Assembly: GCF_002218045.2 (NCBI RefSeq)
Contig: NZ_AP018686.1
Coordinates: 62,001 to 126,000 of the forward strand
Length of the DNA: 64,000 nucleotides
Source: Vibrio rumoiensis
GTDB lineage: Bacteria > Pseudomonadota > Gammaproteobacteria > Enterobacterales > Vibrionaceae
Direction: 5' to 3'
Shown: positions 44,826-56,000 of the stretch, one piece after another
How the letters are laid out: each line of letters begins with the position of its first letter
Numbering within the stretch: the first letter of the stretch is position 1
Notes under the pieces: model-generated
What the model saw: only the letters and a program-made list of their open reading frames with translations
The model's database searches: none
What the model was told of the DNA's origin: nothing
Program-made: the position numbers and the translations under genes

Positions 44826-45812
44826 ATGAATAATAGACAGTTAGGTTTATCTGGAATTGACGCATCCGTTATTGGTTTAGGTACTTGGGCTATGGGCGGC
44901 TGGATGTGGGGCGGCACAAATGAAAAAGAAGCGGTTGCGGCGATACAAGAATCGATAACAAGTGGGGTTTCTTTGATTGATACCGCGCCAGCATACGGTC
45001 TTGGTTGCTCTGAAGAGTTAGTTGGTAAGGCAATTAAGGGCAACCGAGATAAGGTTATTCTCACCACTAAATGTGGCCTTGCTTGGCATACCAACAAGGG
45101 GAATCACTTTTTTGATGAAGAAGGGCAAGCGGTTCATCGTTATTTAGGTCGTGAATCTATCCAATATGAATTAGAGCAAAGCTTACGTCGTTTAGGCACT
45201 GATTATATCGATTTGTATATTACTCATTGGCAAGATCCAATGACTCCCATTGAAGAGACCATGTCTGCTTTAATGGAGCTTAAGCAACAAGGGAAAATCC
45301 GTGCAATTGGCATTAGTAACGCTAGCCTTGATGATCTTAAGTGCTATCAGCTGTTCGGAACGGTTGATGCAATACAAGAAAAGTACAACATGATTGAGAG
45401 AGATATTGAGCAAAGTCTATTGCCACATGCCCGTGATACTCAAGTGTCTTGTTTGAGCTACTCATCTTTAGCGCTAGGTTTATTGAGCGGAAAAATTACT
45501 GCAGAGCGCAGTTTTGAGGGGGATGATCAACGTTTATCTAACCCGCTCTTTTCACAAAGTAACCGCCAAAAAGTGCAGGATTTCTGTCAATCGGTTGCAC
45601 CTATAGCACAGGATTACCACATCACAGTAGCCCAATTAGTCATTGCTTGGACTCTCGCACAACCCGGTATTACCTATGCTTTGTGTGGCGCGCGTAATCC
45701 TATTCAAGCGGCTGAAAATGCTCGAGCGGGAGAAGTGAATTTAACCGCCATCGATGTAGAAGCCATCAATAAACAAGCGCTTAAGCATCTAGGACAGTTA
45801 CAACTAGATTAA
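44826..45812 (+). CDS. Aldo/keto reductase
   Basis: 328 residues. The AKR (beta/alpha)8 tetrad is visible: Asp and Tyr in DTAPAYG (~52-58), Lys in TTKCG (~80) and His in ITHWQD (~127). NADPH is probable (IGISNAS, YALCGARNP). It resembles AKR proteins annotated as sugar or glyceraldehyde reductases. In this operon it could interconvert an aldose or aldehyde and a polyol. AAAAGGAAACAC precedes the ATG. Confidence 0.9.
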   Translation: MNNRQLGLSGIDASVIGLGTWAMGGWMWGGTNEKEAVAAIQESITSGVSLIDTAPAYGLGCSEELVGKAIKGNRDKVILTTKCGLAWHTNKGNHFFDEEGQAVHRYLGRESIQYELEQSLRRLGTDYIDLYITHWQDPMTPIEETMSALMELKQQGKIRAIGISNASLDDLKCYQLFGTVDAIQEKYNMIERDIEQSLLPHARDTQVSCLSYSSLALGLLSGKITAERSFEGDDQRLSNPLFSQSNRQKVQDFCQSVAPIAQDYHITVAQLVIAWTLAQPGITYALCGARNPIQAAENARAGEVNLTAIDVEAINKQALKHLGQLQLD

Positions 45813-45847
45813 TGCTTTTCCTACACACAAAACAGAAGGGGAACCAT

Positions 45848-47599
45848 ATGTTAAATGATGGAAAACCGCAGCGTTTACCCCACGATCAATCTTTTGATGT
45901 TGTGATTATTGGTGGTGGGATAAACGGAATTAGTGTGTATCGGGAATTGTCACTACAGGGAGTAAAGGTTCTTTTGGTGGAGAAAGAGGACTTTTGTAGC
46001 AAAGCCAGTGGAGCTTTATCTCGAATGATTCATGGAGGGTTGAGGTACCTAGAAAATGGGGAGTTTGATCTGGTGAAAGAATCATTAGCAGAGCGAAATC
46101 GTTTGTTGATGAATGCACCTCACTATGTGCAGCCACTTGTGACGACTATTCCTATTTTCTCGCGTTGGTCAGGTTTAGTGTATGCGTTGTTTAATTTTAC
46201 AGGGCTGATGAATAAGCCAAGCCGTCGTGGGGCTTTAGTGGTTAAGCTGGGGCTGTGGTTTTATGATTTTTTTACCCGTCACGACCAGCGATTACCTAAG
46301 CATTGCTTTTTTTCACAGCATAAGACATTAGCGCGTTGGCCAATGTTCGACGCTTCGGTTAAGTGCAGCGCCGATTATTATGATGCTTGGATTAGTTCGC
46401 CAGAGCGGCTTGCCTTGGAGTTATTACAGGACACGCAGGGAGGGCAACAAAACAGTGACAGTATGGCATGTAACTATACTGAGTTACTCGCTCGTGATGG
46501 CAATCGTTTTAGCTTACGTGATTGTTTAAGCGGTGAAACGGTTCAAGTGTCAGCAGACAAACTGGTGAATGCTACCGGGGCTTGGATTGATAAAACCAAT
46601 GATCGTATCGGGTTACAGTCTGGCTATTTGCAGGGCACTAAAGGATCACACATCATCGTTAAACATAACGATCTTTTTGCCCAGTTAAACGGTCATATGG
46701 TGTTTTATGAGAATGCTGAGGGACGAGTGTGCATACTGTTTCCCTACTACGACAAAGTGTTAATTGGTTCTACCGACATTCCAGTTTCCGACCCTGATAA
46801 TATCACCTGCACTGAGGATGAAATCAATTATATGTTTGATTCACTTAAGGCTATTTTTCCTAGTTTGGTGATCCATCGAGAAGACATTGTGTATCAATTT
46901 AGTGGTGTTCGACCCTTACCATCGGTTCAAACTTCCACAACTGGGCAGATCCCTCGCAGTCATTCTCTGAAAGTTGATGATAGTGAAGATGGTCGCGTGC
47001 GAACCTATTCGCTCATTGGAGGTAAATGGACCACATTCCGCGCTTTTGGTGAAGAGGTGGCTGATCAAATCTTATCTGACATGCAGCGCCAGCGTCATAT
47101 TTCAACGGCCGAACGCGCTATTGGAGGCGGGTATAACTTCCCTCAAACGGAAGCAGAGCATCGAGTATTTATCCAAAATTTACAGCTGACATTTTCGCTC
47201 AGTGAAATACAGGCGCAACGAATGTTTCAGCGCTACGGCACTGGCTGCTTAGCGATATTGACTTTTATGGTGCAAAGTGAGGATTGTTTGTGCGTGAGCT
47301 TGCCTGATTATACTCAACGCGAATTACTGTATTTAATTGAAAATGAAGCAGTTTGTAAAACCTTAGACTTACTACAACGCCGCACATCGATCGCAATACA
47401 GGGGCGAATAACGCAAGAAGTGTTGCTTGAACTGACGCAATTAGTTGCAGCCACGTTAGGCTGGAATGAGCAACAAACCAAAAACGATCTGGCCAACAGC
47501 TGTCAACTATTGAGATTACATCACGGCTTAGATTTTAATTTAGATCACATTGAGAAGCTTAGAGCTGCAACCTTAAGTGATATCTATGTTTACCAATAA
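45848..47599 (+). CDS. GlpD/GlpA-like FAD-dependent polyol-phosphate dehydrogenase
   Basis: 583 residues from the ATG at 45848 with AAGGGG upstream. The N-terminal FAD motif is VVIIGGGINGISVYREL (~18-34), then the family block HGGLRYLENGEFDLVKESLAERN (~64-86) and LIGGKWTTFRAFGEEVAD (~383). The C-terminal helical DAO_C domain follows. G3P dehydrogenases are ~500-550 residues. Alongside an FGGY kinase this recalls erythritol-phosphate dehydrogenase (EryB) of Brucella, so it may oxidise a polyol phosphate at the membrane. Confidence 0.9.
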   Translation: MLNDGKPQRLPHDQSFDVVIIGGGINGISVYRELSLQGVKVLLVEKEDFCSKASGALSRMIHGGLRYLENGEFDLVKESLAERNRLLMNAPHYVQPLVTTIPIFSRWSGLVYALFNFTGLMNKPSRRGALVVKLGLWFYDFFTRHDQRLPKHCFFSQHKTLARWPMFDASVKCSADYYDAWISSPERLALELLQDTQGGQQNSDSMACNYTELLARDGNRFSLRDCLSGETVQVSADKLVNATGAWIDKTNDRIGLQSGYLQGTKGSHIIVKHNDLFAQLNGHMVFYENAEGRVCILFPYYDKVLIGSTDIPVSDPDNITCTEDEINYMFDSLKAIFPSLVIHREDIVYQFSGVRPLPSVQTSTTGQIPRSHSLKVDDSEDGRVRTYSLIGGKWTTFRAFGEEVADQILSDMQRQRHISTAERAIGGGYNFPQTEAEHRVFIQNLQLTFSLSEIQAQRMFQRYGTGCLAILTFMVQSEDCLCVSLPDYTQRELLYLIENEAVCKTLDLLQRRTSIAIQGRITQEVLLELTQLVAATLGWNEQQTKNDLANSCQLLRLHHGLDFNLDHIEKLRAATLSDIYVYQ

Positions 47600-47615
47600 A
47601 GGGAGTTTCAAGAGT

Positions 47616-48455
47616 ATGTATATCAGCAAAAAAGTTAGGATGAATCGGTTATTTAACAATGGTCGCTGCTTAGACGTGGCACTTGATCATGGCGTTTGTA
47701 ATGAACCCTCTTTTCTGGACGGTTTGGAAAACATGGGGTCAGTGGTAAGCCAGTTGGTCGAGGCAAAGCCCGATGCGATTCAGATGAATTATGGGCAAAG
47801 TGATTTGCTACAAACGGTGGATGGTAAAGATAAACCGGCACTTGTGATGCGAGTCGATATGGGAAATCCATATAACATTATTCGCCATCGTCATATGTGG
47901 GCGGTTATGCAAAATGATCAAGAGCCGATTCTGCAAGCCCTGCAAATGGATGCTGCGTGTGTGGTGGTGAACTTATTTATGCTGCCGGATGAACCTGATC
48001 TATTTCGTCAGTGTGTGGTGAATATAAGTAAAGTGAAAAATGAATGTGATAAATATGGGATGCCGTTGATGATTGAGCCCTTAGTGATGCAGCCAGCCAG
48101 CTCTGGTAAAGCATACGCGGTGGATGGCGATGCTGAAAAAATCGTCACCCTAGTGCGTCTGGCACGTGAGATGGGAGCGGATATTATTAAGGCGGACCCG
48201 ACATCAAACCCACTCGAATTTCATCGTGTTGTTGAGGCTGCGCGTTGTCCGGTATTGGTCCGAGGCGGTGGTAAAGAAGATATAGAGGTCGTATTTAGTA
48301 AAGCTCGCCAACTGCTTGATCAAGGCGCGTTGGGTATGGTGTATGGCCGTAATATTTATCAACACCCTAACCCGAGTCAGATCGTGAAGGCCTTCATGGC
48401 TATGATACACAATGGTGCCAGTGTGTCGGACGCATTAGCAATTTACCAGCAGTAA
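47616..48455 (+). CDS. DhnA/LsrF-type class I aldolase
   Basis: 279 residues from the ATG at 47616; the frame extends into the end of the preceding gene. Family landmarks: CLDVALDHG (~18-26), a candidate Schiff-base Lys192 in DIIKADPTSN, VLVRGGGKED (~214-222) and VYGRNIYQHPNP (~242-253). LsrF, involved in AI-2 breakdown, and archaeal-type FBP aldolases share it. It likely splits a phosphorylated ketose or transfers acetyl; it could release DHAP and an aldehyde for the following dehydrogenases. Confidence 0.83.
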   Translation: MYISKKVRMNRLFNNGRCLDVALDHGVCNEPSFLDGLENMGSVVSQLVEAKPDAIQMNYGQSDLLQTVDGKDKPALVMRVDMGNPYNIIRHRHMWAVMQNDQEPILQALQMDAACVVVNLFMLPDEPDLFRQCVVNISKVKNECDKYGMPLMIEPLVMQPASSGKAYAVDGDAEKIVTLVRLAREMGADIIKADPTSNPLEFHRVVEAARCPVLVRGGGKEDIEVVFSKARQLLDQGALGMVYGRNIYQHPNPSQIVKAFMAMIHNGASVSDALAIYQQ

Positions 48456-48510
48456 ATTGTCCTGATGCAAAATGCAGGAGCAGTGAATATTTAAATAAGG
48501 AAGGTTAATC

Positions 48511-50004
48511 ATGGAACCATATGTACTGGGCATTGATTGTGGGAATACAGGAATAAAAGTGGCACTTTTTGATTTAGGGGGGCATGAGGTGGCTGCTCTG
48601 GGCGATAAAGTGCCATCGGATTTTTCTGAGCCAGGTTTTGTTCAGTGCAATATGGTTGCACTTTGGCAGCAATGTGGGCGCTTAATACATCAATTACTCA
48701 CACAGCTTAAAGTGAAGCCTGATCAAGTGATTGCGGTGGGATGTAGTGGGCATGGTAATGGTTTGTATTTATTAGATAATGATCGTCAGCCGTTACTGGC
48801 GATAAAGTCATTAGATTGTCGGGCGAATGAATTAACTCAATCCCTAAAGTTGCAGCCAAATTACAATGCTATTCATGAGATGAACCGACAGGGAATTTGG
48901 CCAGCTCAATCTGCAACGCTATTAATCTGGCTTAAACAATATGATTCGTCTCTGTATAAGAATATTGGTCAGATATTATTCTGTAAAGATTATTTGAATT
49001 TTTGCCTTACTGGAGAAGTCGCGACGGAATATGGCGATTTAAGTGCCTCTGGTCTCTATGATTTTTCTGTTGACGAAGTATCCGATATTTTACTTTCCGA
49101 GCTCGATCTTCTAGATATCAAACAAGCAGTACCTAAGGTCTATGAGAGTCAACAGGTTATGGGGCGCGTGAGTAATGAAGTTGCCGTATTGACTGGATTA
49201 AGCGAGGGAACGCCGGTTGTTAGCGGTTGTTTTGATATTGTGGCTTGCGCAATAGGCTCTGGTGTTTGGCAAAGCCAATCCGCTTCTGTTATTGCGGGCT
49301 CGTGGAGTGTTAATCAAGTGGTGACACAAAGTTTGCCTAGCCGAGATGTTTTTATGGCGTGTCATTTTCCTGAGCAACGTTACTTGGCGATTGAATCAAG
49401 CGCGACCTCGGCGTCAAACCTTGAATGGTTTATTTGTGAATTTTTTAAGCAAGAGAAATGCTTAGCAGAGAAGGAGAATAACGATCTTTTCCAGTATCTC
49501 AATAGGTTAGTTGCTGATACAGAGGTTACTAAGGACCTCCCATTATTCCACCCTTATCTCTATGGCGGTTGTGATAATCAGCCTGTTCAAGGTAACTTTT
49601 TTGGTTTAGCAGGTTGGCATAAAAAATCGGATTTACTGTATGCCGTTTATGAGGGCATTGTGTTTGGTCATTTAGAGCATGTGAGTCAGTTACGTATGAC
49701 TGGGCAACACATTGAATCTGTGATACTCAGTGGCGGCGCAGCAAGAAGTCAGGTTTGGAGCCAAATGTTTGCAGATATCTTGAATGTAAACATTCAAACT
49801 TCTGATTGTACGCAGGCTGGTGCAAGAGGAGCCGCGATGGCGGCGGCAACTGGCGCGGGGTATTTTACTACTCTCCAGATTGCAGTGAATAACATGGCAA
49901 AGCTCAACCCTCCACTAATCCCTAACAGTGATAAACGAGAAGTATTCCAGACTCGTTATCAACGCTACCTTGCGGTTTCAGCTGCATTAAAATCGCTTTC
50001 CTGA
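48511..50004 (+). CDS. FGGY family carbohydrate kinase
   Basis: 497 residues. Phosphate motif 1 is LGIDCGNTGIKVALFD (~6-21). The second stretch VGCSGHGNGLYLLD recalls L-xylulokinase (LyxK) and erythritol kinase. ASGLYDF and CFDIVACAIGSG follow, and the C-terminal adenosine motif SGGAARSQVWSQMFADIL is at ~410. It phosphorylates the sugar or polyol brought in. AAGGAAGG precedes the ATG. Confidence 0.92.
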   Translation: MEPYVLGIDCGNTGIKVALFDLGGHEVAALGDKVPSDFSEPGFVQCNMVALWQQCGRLIHQLLTQLKVKPDQVIAVGCSGHGNGLYLLDNDRQPLLAIKSLDCRANELTQSLKLQPNYNAIHEMNRQGIWPAQSATLLIWLKQYDSSLYKNIGQILFCKDYLNFCLTGEVATEYGDLSASGLYDFSVDEVSDILLSELDLLDIKQAVPKVYESQQVMGRVSNEVAVLTGLSEGTPVVSGCFDIVACAIGSGVWQSQSASVIAGSWSVNQVVTQSLPSRDVFMACHFPEQRYLAIESSATSASNLEWFICEFFKQEKCLAEKENNDLFQYLNRLVADTEVTKDLPLFHPYLYGGCDNQPVQGNFFGLAGWHKKSDLLYAVYEGIVFGHLEHVSQLRMTGQHIESVILSGGAARSQVWSQMFADILNVNIQTSDCTQAGARGAAMAAATGAGYFTTLQIAVNNMAKLNPPLIPNSDKREVFQTRYQRYLAVSAALKSLS

Positions 50005-50068
50005 ACATAGTTCTTTCCTGTTCGTAGATAGCCTGAGTTTATTTCGTCTTTTCACTATTGGCGATGAT

Positions 50069-50092
50069 TTTTCGATCCCGCGATATCGAAAA
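50069..50092. promoter_or_regulatory. 24-bp dyad before the alcohol dehydrogenase gene
   Basis: TTTTCGAT-N8-ATCGAAAA is a perfect inverted repeat in the 192-bp gap between kinase and alcohol dehydrogenase. It may be an operator for a second promoter. Confidence 0.4.
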
Positions 50093-50196
50093 CCCATCCA
50101 ACATCTCACATTTAATTTATAATGATATTTTATGTATCGTTATTTGCCTTTTATTCTATATTTACAGGGTGTTTAAGAATATATAAGGATGAAGCA

Positions 50197-51357
50197 ATGA
50201 CACAAAGAATTGTAATGCCTAGCTTGATGGAGATCGGAGCTGGTGCTTTAGATAAGGTGGCTGACCTTTTGGTTTTGTTGTCCTGCCGCCAGCCTCTCAT
50301 TATTACCGACCGAGTAATGCTCGAACTCGGCTATGTACACCGTGTTGAAACTGCCTTGGCGTCGCTTGGAATGGAATGTGATGTCTTTTTAGATACGGAG
50401 CCAGAACCCACAGAGGCGTCTATTTTATCTTCGGTAGATAAAGTGGTAACAGGTCAATTTGATTGCTTGATTGCGCTTGGTGGGGGCAGTGCTATTGATA
50501 GTGCCAAAGCGATTGGGCTGTTGGCTCAACATGGTGGCAGTATGCGCGATTATAAAGTCCCCCATGTAGTGACTGAGCCTATTTTACCTGTCATTGCCAT
50601 TCCAACCACCGCAGGAACTGGCTCGGAAGTGACGCGGGTTACGATTATTACTGATCAAAATACGGATGAAAAAATGTTATGCATGGGGCCAGGATTAATT
50701 CCTCAAGCCGCAATTATTGATTACGAACTAACGTTATCGGTGCCTGCTCGAATAGCGGCTGATACAGGGATAGATGCGCTAACTCATGCGATTGAAGCCT
50801 ATGTCAGTGGGAAAGCGGGGACATTTTCCGATCAACAAGCGCTTGCGGCTATGCAGCTCATTGCTCCAAACCTTCGTGAGGCGGTCAACACTCCAGGGAG
50901 TCATAACGCGAAGGAAAAGCTGATGCTGGGGGCAACTCTCGCCGGTATCGCCTTTTCGAATGCATCTGTGGCACTAGTTCATGGTATGAGCCGACCGATC
51001 GGGGCGCACTTCCATGTTCCTCATGGTTTAAGCAACGCTATGCTTCTTCCTGCAATTACCGAGTTCTCTATTCCCTCTAGTATGAAGCGCTACGCTGATT
51101 GTGCCCGCGCAATGCAATTGGTTGATTCTAAAGTGGCAGATGAAGAGGCTGTTAAGCATTTAATACTTGAATTAAAACAGTTAAATAAGGATTTGGCTGT
51201 ACCAGCCATGTCTGAATTTGGTATTAAAAAAGCCAAATATGATTCTCTGCTAGACACTATGGCGGAGCAGGCATTGTCATCGGGGTCACCCAGTAATAAC
51301 CCTCGTATCCCAAAGAAAGATGAAGTGATCGAATTATATAAAAAGGTATGGAGTTAA
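50197..51357 (+). CDS. Iron-containing alcohol dehydrogenase
   Basis: 386 residues from the ATG at 50197 (AAGGA 8 nt upstream). NAD site GGGSAIDSAKA (~95). Metal ligands Asp193 and His197 in GIDALTHAIEAY, with later His in VHGMSRPIGAHFHVPHG (~262, 276). The group includes FucO-type lactaldehyde reductases. In this pathway it could reduce or oxidise an aldehyde such as the aldolase product. It is followed at 2 bp by the aldehyde dehydrogenase gene. Confidence 0.93.
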   Translation: MTQRIVMPSLMEIGAGALDKVADLLVLLSCRQPLIITDRVMLELGYVHRVETALASLGMECDVFLDTEPEPTEASILSSVDKVVTGQFDCLIALGGGSAIDSAKAIGLLAQHGGSMRDYKVPHVVTEPILPVIAIPTTAGTGSEVTRVTIITDQNTDEKMLCMGPGLIPQAAIIDYELTLSVPARIAADTGIDALTHAIEAYVSGKAGTFSDQQALAAMQLIAPNLREAVNTPGSHNAKEKLMLGATLAGIAFSNASVALVHGMSRPIGAHFHVPHGLSNAMLLPAITEFSIPSSMKRYADCARAMQLVDSKVADEEAVKHLILELKQLNKDLAVPAMSEFGIKKAKYDSLLDTMAEQALSSGSPSNNPRIPKKDEVIELYKKVWS

Positions 51358-51359
51358 GC

Positions 51360-52856
51360 ATGATAGGAAATTATATCAATAATGAATTGGTGCGTGTCAC
51401 CTCGAATCGTACATTCCCAGTAACCGATCCAGCGACAGGAAAAATAATCGATGATGTAGCCTTGTCTTCGGTGAGTGATACCGAGCAAGCGATTTCAGCT
51501 GCGGAGGCCGCGTGGCCTGCATGGGCGAAAATGACGCCTTTAAACCGTTCACGGATTCTGTTTCGTTATAAAGCGTTGATTGAACAAAATATTGATGAGC
51601 TTGCTGAGTTAATCAGTCGTGAACACGGAAAAGTGCATAGTGATGCCATTGGAGAATTAACTCGTGGATTAGAGGTGGTCGAGTTTGCTTGCGGTATACC
51701 TCACCTGCAAAAGGGGGAGCATAGCAGGAATGTAGGTGGTGACGTAGATTCTCACTCGATGATGATGCCTTTGGGGGTTTGTGCTGGTATCACACCGTTT
51801 AATTTTCCTGCCATGGTACCTATGTGGATGTTTCCAATCGCGTTAGCTACCGGGAATACCTTTATCTTGAAGCCCTCAGAAAAAAACCCTTCCGCTTCGT
51901 TGAAATTAGCAGAGTTATTAACACAAGCCGGCTTACCTGCTGGGGTATTTAATGTGGTGCAAGGTGATAAAGAGTCGGTGGATGTACTGCTTAGGGATTC
52001 ACGTGTAAAAGCGGTGAGTTTTGTCGGTTCGACTCCCATTGCTGAATATATTTATTCACAGGGCTCGGCTAATGGAAAACGCGTACAAGCGCTCGGTGGG
52101 GCGAAAAATCATATGGTCGTAATGCCTGATGCAGATCTTGAACAAGCTGTAAATGCTTTAATGGGTGCAGCATTTGGCGCAGCTGGTGAGCGTTGTATGG
52201 CTATTTCGGTTGTGGTTGCTATTGGTGACGAAGTTGCCGATAAATTGGCTGAAAAATTGACCGCACGTATTCGAGAGTTGCGAGTCGGGCCAGGTTATGG
52301 GCAATCTGTTGAAAATGAAATGGGCCCTTTGATCACCGACGAACATATGAAAAAAGTCAGTAGTTATATTGAAAAAGGTGCGGAAGAAGGAGCCACTTTA
52401 CTGGTGGATGGCCGAGATTGTTCGGTGCCTGGTTATGAAAATGGTTTCTACGTCGGAGGAACGTTATTTGATGATGTTACTCCTGACATGACAATTTATC
52501 AGGAAGAAATATTTGGCCCAGTACTATCTATGCTGAGAGCGCAATCATTAGACGAAGCATTAAGTCTTATTAATCAGCATGAGTTTGGTAACGGCACAGC
52601 TATTTTTACCGCCGATGGCCAAGCGGCACGTGATTTTTGCGATAACGTTGAAGTGGGTATGGTGGGGGTCAATGTACCAATTCCAGTACCGATGGCATTT
52701 CATTCCTTTGGTGGTTGGAAACGCTCATTGTTTGGCCCGCTTCATATGCATGGCAATGATGGCGTTCGCTTCTTTACAAGGATGAAAACGGTCACCACTC
52801 GTTGGCCTAAAAATCAGCAACAGCTGGCTGACTTTGTGATGCCAACAATGAAGTAG
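51360..52856 (+). CDS. CoA-acylating (methyl)malonate-semialdehyde dehydrogenase-type ALDH
   Basis: 498 residues from the ATG at 51360; GGAG 6 nt upstream. Catalytic Cys279 sits in AAGERCMAIS. The segment ALGGAKNHMVVMPDAD, with no Glu before LGG, plus GITPFNFPAMVPMWMFPIA are hallmarks of MmsA/IolA, which make acetyl- or propionyl-CoA from the semialdehyde. By its place next to aldolase and alcohol dehydrogenase it may oxidise the aldehyde product of this pathway to an acyl-CoA. Confidence 0.9.
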   Translation: MIGNYINNELVRVTSNRTFPVTDPATGKIIDDVALSSVSDTEQAISAAEAAWPAWAKMTPLNRSRILFRYKALIEQNIDELAELISREHGKVHSDAIGELTRGLEVVEFACGIPHLQKGEHSRNVGGDVDSHSMMMPLGVCAGITPFNFPAMVPMWMFPIALATGNTFILKPSEKNPSASLKLAELLTQAGLPAGVFNVVQGDKESVDVLLRDSRVKAVSFVGSTPIAEYIYSQGSANGKRVQALGGAKNHMVVMPDADLEQAVNALMGAAFGAAGERCMAISVVVAIGDEVADKLAEKLTARIRELRVGPGYGQSVENEMGPLITDEHMKKVSSYIEKGAEEGATLLVDGRDCSVPGYENGFYVGGTLFDDVTPDMTIYQEEIFGPVLSMLRAQSLDEALSLINQHEFGNGTAIFTADGQAARDFCDNVEVGMVGVNVPIPVPMAFHSFGGWKRSLFGPLHMHGNDGVRFFTRMKTVTTRWPKNQQQLADFVMPTMK

Positions 52857-53031
52857 TTTATTGAATCAGCGGCTTTCTACTCCTAAGGGTAAGGAAGTCG
52901 TCATACTAACTAACAAATAGAGCATTTCACTCATATTAAACCCTACTCACTAACTTCGGTTGAGGGGCGTATTTGTTTTAGCCTCGGATAGTTCAATTCT
53001 GTACTAGTGAACATAATCATGGAGAGAATTC

Positions 53032-56000
53032 ATGTGTATTATACGGAAGCGAAACAGACGCCATTCAATCTCACAAATTGTACTTGGATTGGTTTTTTTA
53101 TTGGGACTTAGTACGTCCGTTAGAGCCGTACAAGGCCCAGGATTAGGTAACCTTAACTACAGCAATGGTGAGGCTTACACTCAAGTATCTTATCCATTGG
53201 TGGATGATACTACGGGTTTTTTACCACCTGATTATCCTGGCAGTAAACATTATGGTGTTAATACTATGACCATGCTGAATGGCTATATGGTTGGTATTTT
53301 TGCACCAGATAGTGGCGGGGGGCCTGGTGGTTGGATTGCCCTCGATGCTTCAAATCCAAGTAATTTATCTTTAGTGACGATGGTCTATGAGCCTGATACT
53401 AGTAATCAATACCGAACTGGTGACGGTTTGCGAACAGCTGAATTTCGAGAGCCCCATTCTTTTGGTTTGAGTGAGGGCAACTTAATTGCTATTCAGACCG
53501 GTAAAGGGATTGAAATTTGGGATTGGTCTAATGTAAGTAACCCTATTCGCGTATCAAAACTGCCAATTTCAGGTGTAAACTTTGGTGATTATAATAATGT
53601 TTCTTGGCAATTATTTTGGCAGGCCCCTTATTTATATGTAGCGCGAGGTAATGCTGGGTTAACGATTGTTGACACTACAAACATTAATAACCCCTCTATC
53701 GTTAAAACGATACCCAATTCTCAGCTAGGTGGGTTCAATGTCGGCCCTGTGTTTGTGGTGGGAAATAAAATGTTTTTATCAAGCATGGAAACGACAGCAG
53801 GCTTTTCTATCTTAAATTTGGATGATCCTGTAAATCCAACGCTAGAAAAAAGTATTAGTTCTTTACCTGAAAAATATTACGCTTCCTGTTGGGATGGACA
53901 ATATGCTTTCTTCGGTGCTCGTTCGTCTGCTGACAAATTAAGAATCTATGACACTTCTACCAATCCGATAACTTTAGTTCATGATCAATTGTCAGGTTTT
54001 CAAAACCTGTATTGTAACCTACAAGATAATAAGCTTTTCTTGGGGAACCAAAATGATATATCAGTACTGGATATATCCAATCTAAGTAATATTCAAATCT
54101 TAGGTACAGGATCATTAAACGCTGCTGGTGGCGATACTGATCATGGACAAGTATTTCCATTTGGCAACATGGTTTGGGTTGGTAATGATCATGGAACAGG
54201 CAGCGGGTTAATTGCTCATCAAGCCGGGCCAGATAATACTCCTCCTACGATTGTCAGGTTGAGCCCGGAAATGGATTCGACACTTCAACCACAATCGTCT
54301 CGTATTGGTATTGTTTTTTCAGATAGCATATTGATGGAGTCGGTTAATAGCTCGACCTTCACAGTGACACCATTAGGAGGGGGCTCTGCGATTGATGGTA
54401 CTTACAGTGTCAATTTAGGGTTTGTTAACTTTACACCCAATACCCCATTAGATGCCGACACGATTTATGTGGTTGATCTGGATGGTATTCAAGACTTTTC
54501 CGGTAATGCAATGCCTTCTACCAGCTACCGTTTTTCGACGGGATCAGTGGTTGGTCATGATATTGTACTTTCTAGTTCAACTCAGGTCACACTCGGTACT
54601 CCTATCACTTTTTCAGCTTCGGCTTCTCCTTTATTAGGGGGGAGCTTAGAATATTCTTGGGATTTTGGTGACGGTACGGCTCCCACCGCATTTTCTAGCA
54701 ATGGTTCCGTTAGCCACACTTATAATGCTCCGAATCACTGGAATGCGATTGTGACGGTGAGAGAGTCTGGTACGTTGACAACCAGTAAGTCTCAACAACA
54801 TACCGTTTATAACCCAGTGACAACAACCGCTCCAACGACAGCCAGCACCATTGTGAAAGGCTCAACATTGGTATATGCGGTTAATGAAGATAATGGGACG
54901 GTATCTGCTATTGGTCAGACAGCGCCGTTTGCAAAAGTGTGGGAAGCTTCGGTTGGTGAGAAACCTCGTACGTTGGCTATTGCTCCCAATGGGGATATTT
55001 GGGTGGCCAATCAAGGTAGTGATAACCTTAAAGTATTGTCTTCAGCCGGCAGTGTTCTCCATACCATTGATTTGCCTCGTGCAAGCCAACCACATGGTGT
55101 GGTATTTACGCCAGATGGTAGCGTTGTCTTAGTGTCACTACAGGCCACTGGTGAAGTGGTTAAAATTAACGCTTCAGATAGAAATATTCTTGGGCAGGTC
55201 AATGTAGGGCAAAGTGCTCGAGGCATAGCTGTCGATAGTCACTCTTCTACGGCTTTTGTGACTCGTTTTATTTCACCTCAATCTCACGCTGAAGTGGTTG
55301 CAGTAGACATTGGTTCAATGTCGGTTGATTTAGTTATCCCATTACAGAAAGACACGACAACGACGGATGGTGAAGATCGTAGCCGTGGGTTGCCGAACTA
55401 CCTTAACGCCATCACTATTTCGCCAGATGGCCAATATGCTTGGGTACCATCCATCAAAGCTAATGTAGATCGTGGAGAGTTTAACTATGGCGATCCAAGT
55501 AAAGCACTAACTTTTGAAACAACACTTCGAGCGATCACTTCTCAAATCAATCTCAATACATTGACAGAAGTGCCTGCCTTGCAATTGGATATTGATGATA
55601 GAGCACAGCCAAAAGCCATCGTATTCAGTGAGCTAGGGGATTATGTTTATATTGCATTAGAAGGACAAAATAGCATTGAAATCCGTGATGCTTATACACG
55701 CGAGCGGGCGAGTGAGATTGCAGATTCAGGTAAAGCGCCACGAGGTTTAATTAAAGTTGGCGATTTACTGTTTGTGCATAATTTTCTATCAAGAACCATT
55801 TCTGTTCATGACTTATCTCCTTTTGAAAATCAAGGAGAAGCTATTGTTAAATTAGCGGATATTTTTCTTGTTTCAAATGAAAAATTGCACCCAAGAGTAT
55901 TAGCTGGGAAGCAGATTTTCTATGATGCAAGCGACGCTAGAATGACCCGTGACGGTTATATTTCATGTGCTGGTTGTCACGCAGATGGTGACAGTGATAA

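Noticed and set aside
47577..47615. N-terminal extension of the aldolase to 47577
   Set aside because: It would overlap the preceding gene and adds residues not seen in the family; ATG at 47616 starts the conserved part.
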